This document shows positions 23,070-31,689 of a stretch of DNA of 49,486 nucleotides, in pieces (positions within the stretch are counted from its first letter, which is position 1; the number at the start of each line of letters is the position of its first letter). A program made the position numbers and the translations under genes. Location: contig NZ_CAUHPG010000016.1 of the NCBI RefSeq assembly GCF_959608125.1, positions 1 to 49,486 on the forward strand, in the 5' to 3' direction. This DNA comes from an uncultured Slackia sp. Its GTDB lineage: Bacteria > Actinomycetota > Coriobacteriia > Coriobacteriales > Eggerthellaceae. The notes under the pieces are model-generated. The model was not told the DNA's origin. It did not search any database and saw nothing but the letters and a program-made list of their open reading frames with translations.

Positions 23070-25235
23070 TTACGTCCAGAACTGGAACGTTTCCAGAAGC
23101 GATTGGTACGCCCACGGATACGCCTGGCTCCACCAACCCGATTCGGCGGTCAGGCACAGAAGCACCATGTAAGCCAGGCCGACGAACACCGCCACGGGAA
23201 GCACCCGCAGCATAAGCACATGCAAGGCGCTGCCAGGGGCCATGTTCTCGTTGAGGATGAATATCACAAGCACCGCGGCCATAAGGAACATGATGCTGAA
23301 GTCGGCGAAATAACGCTGCAGGATGCCCGCCACCTCCGCATCGGCGATGCCGATAATCACGCCCGACGCCAAAAGCACGCCGACGACGCCCGCTATCGTG
23401 CGGGTCTTGCGCTGGCTGACGCGCATACGTAGCGCCGTGCCCGCGAACGGCAGGATCCACAGCACCGGCAGGCATGCGAAGATGCCGCCGAACGTGGCCT
23501 CTTTGACGGTCTGTCCGAGATAGGTGGTATCGAACGGCGTCGCCTGCAGGTACGGGAACACGCCCGTAGCCGAGGGCGGCTGGAAGAAATAGGCGAACAA
23601 CGCCGGCGCGATGCGGCCCACGGCCATGCCGCGCTTGGTCATGTCGTTGACCGTCAGGTTGTAGTTGGCGCCGAAATCGAATAGCGACCCGAAGCGAGCG
23701 TAGTTGTACCACATGATGCCGGCCAGCACGACGGCATACGGCGCAATCAGGCAGATGAACTGACGCATGCCCGCAGCCGTCCTGATGTGGCCCTCGGTGA
23801 TGAACGGCCGCCAGAACAGCGGGAAGGCCAAAAAGCTCAGCATGACGAATTGCGGTCGGCAGCCCACCACGAGCGCCATGCACAGCGACCCCGCAAGATA
23901 GAGCAGCTCGGGCCGGCGATGGGCGCGGCCGAGCATCCAGAAATAAAGGCCCCAGACCGAAAACGCCAATGCCAGCATGATAGGCAGCGAATAAAACGTC
24001 GGGAACTTCAGCAGATACAACGCGCCGCTGCAACCCACCACGGCCATCTGCAGCAGCAGGTACAGCCCCACGCTCACGCGCTTGAAATGGTAGCGCGCGA
24101 ATCGGTCGAGCAGCGCCGAAACGCCCGCGATGAACGCGATCATGCCTATGAGAACGCCGATCGCCGTGGGGAAATTGGCTCCCGTGGCAAGATAGAACGG
24201 CAGATAGAACAATACCACCGGCACCACGCCGAAATACACGTAGTAATGGCCGTCGTAATACGCCACGTCCCACAGATAGTTCTCGCCTGTTTCCTTGACC
24301 AGCTGGTCGCGGGCGCCGCGGTCGTAGGGGTCTTCCATATTCTGCAGCCAGTTCGGCGGCTCTTCTTCCAGATAGAACTTACCGTCGGCCATGCTCTTGG
24401 CCAGCTCGGCGTACTGCTGGGCGTTATCGCCGCCCACTTCGAAGGTGTTCACGATGCTCACGCCGTCCCACGAACCCGAGTTATACGACGACGTGGCCAC
24501 GCCGACCAGGTTGGAGCCCATGAGCAAAAACGACGAGCACAGCCAGATTTCGACGGCGGCGACGCCGATGGCGGCGATCTTAGAGCGGTGCGGATGTTCT
24601 TTGATGTAGATGCGGTACAGGCCGCTTCGCGGACGGAAGGCGTAGACGAACGTCATGACGGCGATCGCGGCCAAAAGGCGCAGCATGCTGAACGAGAACG
24701 GCTCGGGCGCGTTGATGGACACGCCGTCCAGATACAGCGGATAGACCGTCTTGTCGCCGCCGAACTGGATGCGCAGCTTGCCGATCTCGCCCGACGAATT
24801 CAGGTTGAGATATTCGCTTTCGTCGCAATTGGTGGCCACGTAGGCCACGGGCACGCCCGAAGTATATTCGGTGTCGTCGAAATAAGTGGAATGGGCATCG
24901 TCGGTGAACCAGATCTTCACCGGAACGTTTTGCGCCCCCTGGTTCCAGCTGAAATCGAGCCGCAGGTTGTGCACCTTCACGCCGAGATGCTCGAATTCTA
25001 TATCGTTGTCGACCGTCGATATCCGATAGCGCCCGTCGGGCGTTTCAGGCAGGTCGATCTGGGAGTCGAGCGTCACGGCCTCCCACGTGAGGCTGCGCCA
25101 ATGATTGAAATTGAAGACGAAGGTTTCCAGCACCACGGCGCAAAGCACGATGATGCACGCCGTTTTCACGAAACGGCGCAGTTCGGGATGATGGGTGGCC
25201 ACGAATTCTCGCAGCAGTGTCATGAATTCACGCAT
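23070..25235 (-). CDS. Large polytopic membrane protein, glycosyltransferase (GT-C)-like, function unknown
   Basis: A 721-residue protein with an N-terminal helix (about 20-40), a soluble, probably extracellular beta-rich domain (about 45-190; PETPDGRYRISTVDNDIEFE, VPVKIWFTDDAHSTYFDD) and then about eleven hydrophobic segments. A loop with acidic and aromatic residues (GGDNAQQYAELAKSM, YYDGHYYVYFGVVPVV) recalls the first outer loop of GT-C glycosyltransferases, but I cannot match a named family. The ATG at 25235 is chosen because TATAAT ends seven bases before it, suggesting a leaderless message; ATGs at 25244 and 25223 are alternatives. A GtrA-like gene follows, supporting a role in surface glycan transfer. 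Confidence 0.75.
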   Translation of the reverse strand: MREFMTLLREFVATHHPELRRFVKTACIIVLCAVVLETFVFNFNHWRSLTWEAVTLDSQIDLPETPDGRYRISTVDNDIEFEHLGVKVHNLRLDFSWNQGAQNVPVKIWFTDDAHSTYFDDTEYTSGVPVAYVATNCDESEYLNLNSSGEIGKLRIQFGGDKTVYPLYLDGVSINAPEPFSFSMLRLLAAIAVMTFVYAFRPRSGLYRIYIKEHPHRSKIAAIGVAAVEIWLCSSFLLMGSNLVGVATSSYNSGSWDGVSIVNTFEVGGDNAQQYAELAKSMADGKFYLEEEPPNWLQNMEDPYDRGARDQLVKETGENYLWDVAYYDGHYYVYFGVVPVVLFYLPFYLATGANFPTAIGVLIGMIAFIAGVSALLDRFARYHFKRVSVGLYLLLQMAVVGCSGALYLLKFPTFYSLPIMLALAFSVWGLYFWMLGRAHRRPELLYLAGSLCMALVVGCRPQFVMLSFLAFPLFWRPFITEGHIRTAAGMRQFICLIAPYAVVLAGIMWYNYARFGSLFDFGANYNLTVNDMTKRGMAVGRIAPALFAYFFQPPSATGVFPYLQATPFDTTYLGQTVKEATFGGIFACLPVLWILPFAGTALRMRVSQRKTRTIAGVVGVLLASGVIIGIADAEVAGILQRYFADFSIMFLMAAVLVIFILNENMAPGSALHVLMLRVLPVAVFVGLAYMVLLCLTAESGWWSQAYPWAYQSLLETFQFWT

Positions 25236-25242
25236 GACGGAC

Positions 25243-25248
25243 ATTATA
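25243..25248 (-). promoter_or_regulatory. TATAAT box, probable leaderless promoter of the polytopic membrane protein
   Basis: A perfect TATAAT on the minus strand ends seven bases before the ATG at 25235, where transcription should start. No ribosome-binding site is visible before any of the nearby ATGs. The spacing mirrors that of the VanZ-like gene. Confidence 0.55.
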
Positions 25249-25315
25249 GCCGACAACTTGCGGGCGAACGCCTTGCGAGCACAGGCACGACACGATGCGA
25301 ACGCCGTGCATCCGA

Positions 25316-25350
25316 GAAAACAAAACAGGGGGAGACAGCGTCTCCCCCTG
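25316..25350 (-). terminator. Intrinsic terminator after adk
   Basis: On the minus strand CAGGGGGAGAC and GTCTCCCCCTG form a perfect 11-bp stem with a three-base loop, followed by TTTTGTTTT, 49 bases past the adk stop. Confidence 0.92.
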
Positions 25351-25398
25351 ACCGAAACGATACCGCACGAAAGAATCGGCGGCTCCATTCCAGCAAGC

Positions 25399-26025
25399 CT
25401 ACAGGCTCAGCAGAGCCTTCACATCGGCATAGACCTCGTCGACCGGACGATCGCCGTCGACCGCCTTGAGCAGCGCCTTGCCCTTGTAGTAGTCGATCAA
25501 GGGAGAGGTGCTCTTCTCGTAGACGTCGAGGCGGTTGCGAACCGTGGCCTCGTTGTCGTCGTCGCGCTGGTACATTTCGCCGCCGCACTTGGGGCAGGAA
25601 GCGTCAGCGTCGGAGCCGATGTAGCCGCAATCCTTGCAGCAGCGGCGAGCGGTCAGGCGCTTCACGATGACCTCGGGGTCGACGTCGACGAGCAGCGCGC
25701 CGTCGAGCGGACGCTCGAGACGGGCGAGCATGTCGTCAAGAGCGACGGCCTGCGCGGTGGTGCGGGGGAAGCCGTCCAGGATGAAGCCGACCTTGGCGTC
25801 GGGCTCCTGCAGGCGCTCGTTCATCAGGTCGATGATCAGGCTGTCGGGAACGAGGTCGCCCGCGTCCATGAACGACTTCGCCTTCTTGCCGAGCTCGGTC
25901 TGGTTCTTCACGGCGGCGCGCAGGATGTCGCCCGTGGAGATATGCGGCGTGCCGAACTCCTCGACCAGCTTGGCGGCCTGGGTTCCCTTGCCAGCGCCCG
26001 GGGCGCCCAACAATACGATGTTCAT
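25399..26025 (-). CDS. adk: Adenylate kinase with zinc-ribbon lid
   Basis: Adenylate kinase interconverts ATP plus AMP with two ADP in the cytoplasm. The 208-residue protein has the P-loop GAPGAGKGT at 7-15, the AMP-binding segment STGDILRAAV, DGFPRTTAQA, and a lid with four cysteines (CCKDCG and CPKCGG) typical of zinc-binding forms from Gram-positive bacteria. The ATG at 26025 follows AAAGGAAG. In many bacteria adk follows secY in the ribosomal cluster; here it stands alone with its own promoter and terminator about 15 kb from secY. Confidence 0.98.
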   Translation of the reverse strand: MNIVLLGAPGAGKGTQAAKLVEEFGTPHISTGDILRAAVKNQTELGKKAKSFMDAGDLVPDSLIIDLMNERLQEPDAKVGFILDGFPRTTAQAVALDDMLARLERPLDGALLVDVDPEVIVKRLTARRCCKDCGYIGSDADASCPKCGGEMYQRDDDNEATVRNRLDVYEKSTSPLIDYYKGKALLKAVDGDRPVDEVYADVKALLSL

Positions 26026-26056
26026 ACGAACTTCCTTTCGTTAAAACGGTGGCTCC

Positions 26057-26065
26057 ATTGTAACA
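26057..26065 (-). promoter_or_regulatory. Extended -10 (TGTTACAAT) for adk
   Basis: TGT followed by TACAAT on the minus strand, 31 bases upstream of the adk start; predicted transcript start near 26050, leaving a short leader that holds the ribosome-binding site. Confidence 0.55.
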
Positions 26066-26132
26066 GTGCGTTCCGACGGAAGAAACCGTGCGACGGCAAG
26101 CAGGCGCGGCCGGCAGCACGAAACGCGACGCG

Positions 26133-26903
26133 TTACGAGATATTGCGGTGATACAGGTCCCACAGGCCCTTCAGCAGCAAGTTGGGATCGTGCACCACGT
26201 ATCTGCGACAGGCAGGCACAATCAGGCGGGAAATGCCGCCCGTGGCCACAGCCAGGACCGGGCCGCCCAGCTCATCGGAGATACGGTCGACCAGACCGTC
26301 CATCATGGCCGCATTGGCATAGATCACGCCGCTGCGCATGCAGTCGACCGTATCGCGGCCGATCAGGCGCTTCGGGCGCTCGAACTTGATGAACGGCAGC
26401 GCCGACGCCTTCGCGGTCAGAGCATCCTGCGAGATCACGACGCCGGGCATGATGATCGAGCCCAGGTAGACGCGGTCGGCGCTCACCACCGAGCACGTAG
26501 TGGCCGTACCCATGTCGAAGATGGCCAGGTTGCCGTCGTAATCGTTGATGGCGCCCGCGGCGTCGGCGATCATGTCGACGCCCAGCTTCTCGGGCGTTTC
26601 CATGTCGATCGTAAAGCCCAGATCCATGCGGTGGTCGACCACGAGCGGCGCATCGCCCGTCTTCGCGCGCACCGACGCCACCACCGAATCGGTGAGCTCG
26701 GGCACGACGGAGCTCACGATGGCGCCGTTGACGTTGGAGAAATCGAAGCCATGCATGGCGACCAACGCCTCGAAGCCTTCCATGAACTCCTGCACCGTCC
26801 GGCGCTTATCCGTGGGAAAGCGCAAGTTGGAGGCAAGCAGGCCTCGTTCGGGCATAAGGCCCATGACCACGTTGGTATTGCCGATATCGACCGTCAGAAG
26901 CAT
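26133..26903 (-). CDS. coaX: Type III pantothenate kinase
   Basis: CoaX phosphorylates pantothenate, the first step of coenzyme A synthesis; the type III form is not inhibited by CoA. The 256-residue protein has the ASKHA-fold phosphate loops TVDIGNTNVVMG at the N-terminus and IFDMGTATTCSVV, plus DHRMDLGFTIDMETPEKLGVD cut across the substrate site and ATGGISRLIVP near the end. The length is usual for the family. The start at 26903 overlaps the ribosome-binding region in the end of coaB (gap of three bases), so coaB and coaX form one operon for two steps of the same pathway. Confidence 0.97.
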   Translation of the reverse strand: MLLTVDIGNTNVVMGLMPERGLLASNLRFPTDKRRTVQEFMEGFEALVAMHGFDFSNVNGAIVSSVVPELTDSVVASVRAKTGDAPLVVDHRMDLGFTIDMETPEKLGVDMIADAAGAINDYDGNLAIFDMGTATTCSVVSADRVYLGSIIMPGVVISQDALTAKASALPFIKFERPKRLIGRDTVDCMRSGVIYANAAMMDGLVDRISDELGGPVLAVATGGISRLIVPACRRYVVHDPNLLLKGLWDLYHRNIS

Positions 26904-26906
26904 CGG

Positions 26907-27572
26907 CTACTCCCCTTTCGGCGCGATCGCGAACAGTTCGTCGAGCACGCGGTCGGCCGCGTCGATCTTGTCCATAAGGGGCAGGTCCACCGTGCGTTCA
27001 TGAGAGATCAGCGTGAGGTGGTTCGTCGGCGTGCCGAAGCCCGCGCCGTCCTCTTTCAGGCAGTTCGCGCAGATCATGTCGACCTTCTTGCGGTCGAGCT
27101 TGGCGCGGGAGTTCTCCATCACGTCGCGCGTCTCCATAGAGAAGCCGCACAGACGCTGGCCGGGCATGCGATGGGCGCCGAGCCACGAGAGAATGTCGAC
27201 CGTGCGCTCGAGCTCGATCGTCAGGTCGCCGTCCTTCTTCTTCATCTTGTCGGAAGCCGCATGCTTGGGGCGATAATCCGCCACGGCGGCAGCCTTGATG
27301 ACCGCATCGCAGGATTCATAGCGAGAAGCGACCGCCTCGAACATATCCTGGGCGCTCACGACGGGCACCAGCTCGACCCCTTCGGGGGCCTCGATGGAAA
27401 CCTTGCCCGATACCAGCACCACATCGGCCCCACGCTCGCAAGCGCGCTGCGCGATCGCATAGCCCATACGGCCCGTGGAATGGTTGCTGATGAAGCGAAC
27501 GGGGTCGATGGCCTCCTGCGTAGGTCCCGCCGTCACAAGAATCCGCTTGCCATCCAAATCGCGTTCGGTCAT
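26907..27572 (-). CDS. coaB: Phosphopantothenate-cysteine ligase (CoaB), stand-alone
   Basis: CoaB joins cysteine to phosphopantothenate. The 221-residue protein carries the conserved ILVTAGPTQEAIDPVRFISN, HSTGRMGYAIAQRA, IKAAAVADYRP and LCGFSMETRD. In many bacteria it is fused to the flavin decarboxylase CoaC; no CoaC part is present here, so CoaC should be encoded elsewhere. The ATG at 27572 gives the usual N-terminus, but its ribosome-binding site is weak (TTGGAACG); an in-frame ATG at 27620 is an alternative with no better site. It is followed by coaX after three bases. Confidence 0.93.
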   Translation of the reverse strand: MTERDLDGKRILVTAGPTQEAIDPVRFISNHSTGRMGYAIAQRACERGADVVLVSGKVSIEAPEGVELVPVVSAQDMFEAVASRYESCDAVIKAAAVADYRPKHAASDKMKKKDGDLTIELERTVDILSWLGAHRMPGQRLCGFSMETRDVMENSRAKLDRKKVDMICANCLKEDGAGFGTPTNHLTLISHERTVDLPLMDKIDAADRVLDELFAIAPKGE

Positions 27573-27616
27573 TGATCGTTCCAATCTCTTCGCGATAGAC
27601 TTATTTCCACAATAAG

Positions 27617-27638
27617 GCATAAAATGTTGTTTTTATGC
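27617..27638. promoter_or_regulatory. Inverted repeat in the AT-rich coaB upstream region
   Basis: GCATAAAA and TTTTATGC form perfect 8-base arms with a six-base spacer, 45 bases upstream of the coaB start and 135 bases past the Fe-S oxidoreductase. The AT-rich setting fits a promoter or operator; T-runs on both sides would also allow weak termination. Confidence 0.4.
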
Positions 27639-27772
27639 TCGATAAACCAGAAACAGTCTAGCCGAAAAAGACCACGCATCCGTCGAGAAAACGCATTTGG
27701 CTCCCGCGACGTGCGAATAGGCCGGAAAGTCGGACGTATCGCGAACGGTCGAGGTCCGCATGGCAAGCGAAT

Positions 27773-29821
27773 CTACGCTTCGGGAAGGGAATCGGCCAGA
27801 ATTTCGGCGATATCGCGCACCGGCACGGCGGCGTCTTTCGCAGCCACGCCGTCGGAGAGCATGGTCAAGCAGAACGGACACGCCGTGCATACCTCATCGG
27901 GATCCGTTTCAAGCGCCTGACGCGCGCGTTCGAAATTGATGCGGGCGCCCTCCTTCTCTTCGAGCCACATGCGACCTCCGCCGGCACCGCAGCAAAAACT
28001 CTCCGAAAACGCCCTTTCCATCTCGACCACATCGCGACCCGCAGCCCTCAAGAGAGAGCGCGGCTCCTCATAGATGCCGTTATAGCGACCCAAATAGCAC
28101 GAATCGTGATACGCCACGCGCTTCGAAGCGCCGCTCGCGATAGGCAGACGCCCTTCGGCGACCAGCCGCTCAAGCAGCTCCGCATGATGAATCACTTCAT
28201 AACGGCCTCCCAGCTGAGGATAGTCGACGCTAAGACTCGTGAAGCAATGCGGACACTGAGTGATGATCTTCTTCACTCCGTACGAATTCAGCGTGGCGAT
28301 GTTTTCCGATGCGAGCATGTAATACACATATTCGTTGCCCATGCGACGAGCGGCATCGCCGCAGCACTTTTCCTCGTTGCCGATAATCGCGAAATCGACG
28401 CGCGCCGCCTTGAGCAGCTTGACGAGCGCGATGCTCACCTTGCGATTGCGCGCGTCGAATGCACCCGAGCATCCGGGCCAGAACACGTATTCCGCATCGG
28501 GGTTCTCCGCCAACGTGGGAACATCGAGGCCTTCGGCCCAATTCGCGCGCGTCTGCCAACCCAGGCCCCAGGGATTGCCGTTGTTCTCGAGAGCCCTGAA
28601 CGACTGCTGGGCTTCGCTGGGAAACGCGCTTTCCATCGATACCTGATAGGTACGCATCTTGACGATTTTCGAAGGGACCTCGATCATCGCGGGGCACTGT
28701 TCCTGGCATGCGCCGCATGTCGTGCAATCCCACAAAGCGTTCTCGGAAAGAACCGAACCGACCGGCGCGATGCGCTCCGACGCCCCGGAGGCGGCCGCCT
28801 GCCCTTCTTTTCGCCCATCGCCTCGATCGGCAGCTTTGCGCGCGGCAGCGATAGAGGGCCCATGCTCTTCAAGCTGGACGCGAAGCCCTTGAACGACCCC
28901 TTTCGGAGAAAGCTCTTTGCCCGTCATGCTGGCGGGGCAATTGTTCACGCAACGTCCGCACCGAATGCATGCTTCGGCATCGAATAGGTCTTTCCATGTG
29001 AATTCGTCGATAGACCCCACGCCCATGGAATCGAGTTCTTCGTCTTCGAGGTCGATATACGGCAGCGTCGCCTTATGGTCGAGCGTTCTGAAATACACGC
29101 CCGCCGGCACGAGCAGCACGTGAACGAGCTTCGTGTAAGTCCATGCGCCCAAAACGACGAACGCAAGAACGAGATGGCTCCACCACAAAATCCGATGCGC
29201 AGCCGATATCTGTTCCGCATCGAGACCCGCGAAGAGCGCGGCGAATACGTTTCCCACAGGAGACCAAAAACGCCACGGGTCATCGGTGCCGACGATGCGC
29301 AGCCCCTCGACGCAAAAGCCCGATATGCCGATAGCGAGCAAGGCGACCAGAATGACGATGTCGGAAGCGGAAGTGTCGAGGCCCCTGTTCTTCCGCATCG
29401 CACGGCGAATAAGCGCTGCCGCCATGCCGATGCAGAACAGCAGTCCCGCAACGTCGACGGTCAAGGAGAAGAAATAGAGGTAAAGCCTGCCTTGCACGAA
29501 CGACGTTCCCAGATCGGCATCGGCCGCCGTCAACGCCGTGGCCAAAAGCAGCACGATCATGCCCGCATACATGGCAAGATGGATGATGCCGCCCTTTTTC
29601 TCGCGCAGAACGCGAACCTGCAAAACGGCGTCGCGCAACGCTCCGCGCAGACGCAGCCCGACATGGCCCGACCTGTCGTCGGGCCGTCCGATACGCCACA
29701 GCTTCACGCGCCGCACATAGAATAGGACGAAGAATGCAACGACCGCGAGAAACAGCGGATACATGACCCACTGCCCCGAGATGTTCCAGAACAATTCACG
29801 CGTCGGCGTTACCGCATCCAT
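27773..29821 (-). CDS. Membrane Fe-S oxidoreductase, Etf:(mena)quinone oxidoreductase-like (NarI-like plus HdrD-like)
   Basis: The 682-residue protein has about five N-terminal membrane helices of the NarI/cytochrome b kind (to about residue 245), two ferredoxin-type motifs (CIRCGRCVNNCP and CTTCGACQEQCP, each for one 4Fe-4S cluster) and two CCG domains (CCGDAARRMG with CPHCF; YHDSCYLGRYN with SFCCGAGGG) as in heterodisulfide reductase D. This matches membrane oxidoreductases that pass electrons from reduced Etf to menaquinone. It is the last gene after acyl-CoA dehydrogenase, etfB and etfA, which supports that job. ATG 29821 is preferred because GGGGAAGG lies nine bases upstream; an ATG at 29830 abuts it. 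Confidence 0.92.
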   Translation of the reverse strand: MDAVTPTRELFWNISGQWVMYPLFLAVVAFFVLFYVRRVKLWRIGRPDDRSGHVGLRLRGALRDAVLQVRVLREKKGGIIHLAMYAGMIVLLLATALTAADADLGTSFVQGRLYLYFFSLTVDVAGLLFCIGMAAALIRRAMRKNRGLDTSASDIVILVALLAIGISGFCVEGLRIVGTDDPWRFWSPVGNVFAALFAGLDAEQISAAHRILWWSHLVLAFVVLGAWTYTKLVHVLLVPAGVYFRTLDHKATLPYIDLEDEELDSMGVGSIDEFTWKDLFDAEACIRCGRCVNNCPASMTGKELSPKGVVQGLRVQLEEHGPSIAAARKAADRGDGRKEGQAAASGASERIAPVGSVLSENALWDCTTCGACQEQCPAMIEVPSKIVKMRTYQVSMESAFPSEAQQSFRALENNGNPWGLGWQTRANWAEGLDVPTLAENPDAEYVFWPGCSGAFDARNRKVSIALVKLLKAARVDFAIIGNEEKCCGDAARRMGNEYVYYMLASENIATLNSYGVKKIITQCPHCFTSLSVDYPQLGGRYEVIHHAELLERLVAEGRLPIASGASKRVAYHDSCYLGRYNGIYEEPRSLLRAAGRDVVEMERAFSESFCCGAGGGRMWLEEKEGARINFERARQALETDPDEVCTACPFCLTMLSDGVAAKDAAVPVRDIAEILADSLPEA

Positions 29822-29851
29822 GCCCGTCATCCTTCCCCGACACCAAGGCGT

Positions 29852-30826
29852 CTACGCATCGAGTACCGATTTCAATTCCTGCGTAAGCAGGGGAACCGCT
29901 TCGAACAGGTCGGCGACTATGCCGTAGTCGGCCACCTTGAAAATTTCGGCCTCCGGGTCGCGATTGATGGCGACGATGCACTTCGACGCCGAGACGCCGG
30001 CCATATGCTGGATCGAGCCCGAAATGCCGCAGGCGATGTAAAGGCCGGGCGCGATGGCCTTGCCCGTTTGGCCGACTTGGTACTGAATATCGAGCCAGCC
30101 TTCGTCTACCACCGGTCGCGAAGCGGCGATCGCTGCGCCGAGCACGTCGGCCAGCTCTTCGATCGTCGCGAATCCTTCGGCGCTGCCGACGCCGCGGCCG
30201 CCCGCAACGACGCGATCCGCTTCGGTCAGTTCCACACGGCCCGACACCTTGCGGACGATATCCTTGACGACCTGGCGCGCATCGACGCCGGAAAGAAGCG
30301 TCCAGGCCGTCTCGCACACCGTCGCGCCTTCGCGCACGACGCGCGCCTCTATGGCCTTCGGCCTCACCGTCATCAACGCCGACGGGCCCTCATCGGGTAT
30401 CTTAACGGCTTCGACGACCTTGCCCGAATACGCCTCGCGCACGGCGGCACGCCGTTCGGGATCGACCGCGACGATTTCGGGGATATAGACCGTCCTGAGA
30501 CGCTGCGCCATCGAAGGCGCCACATCCATCCCGAACGACGAATGGGCGAACATGATGGCCGAAGGATTTCTTTTCGACGCAAGGTCGGCAAGCATAGCCG
30601 CCGCCGCTTCGGTTTCGCACGGCTCGACGGCGTCGCCCAAAAGAACGATATGGTCGGCGCCGAACTCGGCGAGGCGCTGCACGCCCTCGACTTCCGTTTC
30701 GGCCACGACGGCCACGACGCATTCGCCCGACGCATCGGCCAGCGAACGGGCCGCCGTCACCATCTCGTAGGTCACATGTCGCAAGGCCTTGTCTTTCACC
30801 TCGGCGTATACCCAGATATCAGCCAT
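29852..30826 (-). CDS. etfA: Electron transfer flavoprotein alpha subunit
   Basis: EtfA forms a heterodimer with EtfB and carries electrons from acyl-CoA dehydrogenase on a bound FAD. The 324-residue protein has the N-terminal nucleotide-type domain (MADIWVYAEVKDKALRHVTY) and the C-terminal FAD site, seen as VVAGGRGVGSAEGF and the family signature LYIACGISGSIQHMAG, then ASKCIVAINRDPEAEIF and VADYGIVADLFEAVP. The ATG at 30826 follows AGGAGG. It starts 11 bases after etfB ends and is followed after 30 bases by the membrane oxidoreductase, consistent with one operon. Confidence 0.96.
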   Translation of the reverse strand: MADIWVYAEVKDKALRHVTYEMVTAARSLADASGECVVAVVAETEVEGVQRLAEFGADHIVLLGDAVEPCETEAAAAMLADLASKRNPSAIMFAHSSFGMDVAPSMAQRLRTVYIPEIVAVDPERRAAVREAYSGKVVEAVKIPDEGPSALMTVRPKAIEARVVREGATVCETAWTLLSGVDARQVVKDIVRKVSGRVELTEADRVVAGGRGVGSAEGFATIEELADVLGAAIAASRPVVDEGWLDIQYQVGQTGKAIAPGLYIACGISGSIQHMAGVSASKCIVAINRDPEAEIFKVADYGIVADLFEAVPLLTQELKSVLDA

Positions 30827-30837
30827 GTCGTTTCCTC

Positions 30838-31602
30838 CTAAAGCACTTTCGCCTCGTCGCGAAGCATACGGACCGCATTGGCGACCATCTCTTTCGTTCC
30901 GTCGCCTTCCACGATGCGGCCGCCCACCCGCTTCGGCTTGGAAGAGACCGCAAGCACTTGCAGCGTCGCGCCCGCATCCGCATTCCCGCTTGCGGCATGC
31001 GTCTCGATCGGCTTACGCTTGGATTGCATGATGTCGCGCACGGTAGGATAGCGGGGTTCGGCCAATCCCTGCTGAGCGCAAACCGCCGCGGGAAGCTCCA
31101 TGTCGATCGCGACCTTGCCGTCGTCTATCTCGCGCACGACATGCGCCACATCGCCTTCGATTTCCAAATCCACCGCCGTGTTGACGTGGGGGATTCCGAG
31201 AATGCAAGCGATACGCGGCATGACCTGTGCGCGAGCCGTATCGGAAGACATGCATCCGCCCATGACCAGATCGGCGCCCATGGCGCGAATCTCCTCGGCC
31301 AGAACGGCCGCCTTCGCCGCAGGGTCGCCATCGGCGAGAGCGGCGTCTTCGACGAAGACCGCCGAATCGGCGCCCATGGCAAGCGCGTGACGGATGACGG
31401 GAAGCGCATCGGGCGATCCGATGCACAACGCGACCACTTCGGCGCCCAAAGACTCCTTGATCCTGACCGCCTTTTCTACGGCGAATTCGCTGTACGGGTC
31501 GATGACGAGCGTCTGCCCTTCCTTGGCAACGCTGCCGGATTCGTCGAACGCAAGAACCGCCTCCGAATCGACCGACTGCTTCACGCATACGACAATCTTC
31601 AT
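30838..31602 (-). CDS. etfB: Electron transfer flavoprotein beta subunit
   Basis: EtfB, 254 residues, is the partner of EtfA. It opens with MKIVVCVKQSVDSEAVL, followed by LVIDPYSEFAVEKAVRIKE and VVALCIGSPDALPVIRHALA, GADSAVFVEDAAL and, in the C-terminal half, a segment like LPAAVCAQQGLAEPRYPTVR typical of the family. The N-terminal pattern would bind AMP in conventional Etfs or FAD in bifurcating ones; I do not see a clear basis to choose, but a quinone-linked membrane partner favours the non-bifurcating kind. The ATG at 31602 has GAGGGTAGGA upstream. It is 87 bases after the acyl-CoA dehydrogenase. Confidence 0.95.
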   Translation of the reverse strand: MKIVVCVKQSVDSEAVLAFDESGSVAKEGQTLVIDPYSEFAVEKAVRIKESLGAEVVALCIGSPDALPVIRHALAMGADSAVFVEDAALADGDPAAKAAVLAEEIRAMGADLVMGGCMSSDTARAQVMPRIACILGIPHVNTAVDLEIEGDVAHVVREIDDGKVAIDMELPAAVCAQQGLAEPRYPTVRDIMQSKRKPIETHAASGNADAGATLQVLAVSSKPKRVGGRIVEGDGTKEMVANAVRMLRDEAKVL

Positions 31603-31689
31603 GTCCTACCCTCTTTTCTTTCGGAAGTCGGAATCAAAACGATGAGACGCGAGGCGTTTTTCTCCACCCAGCGCAGCAAACGGCGCCTG

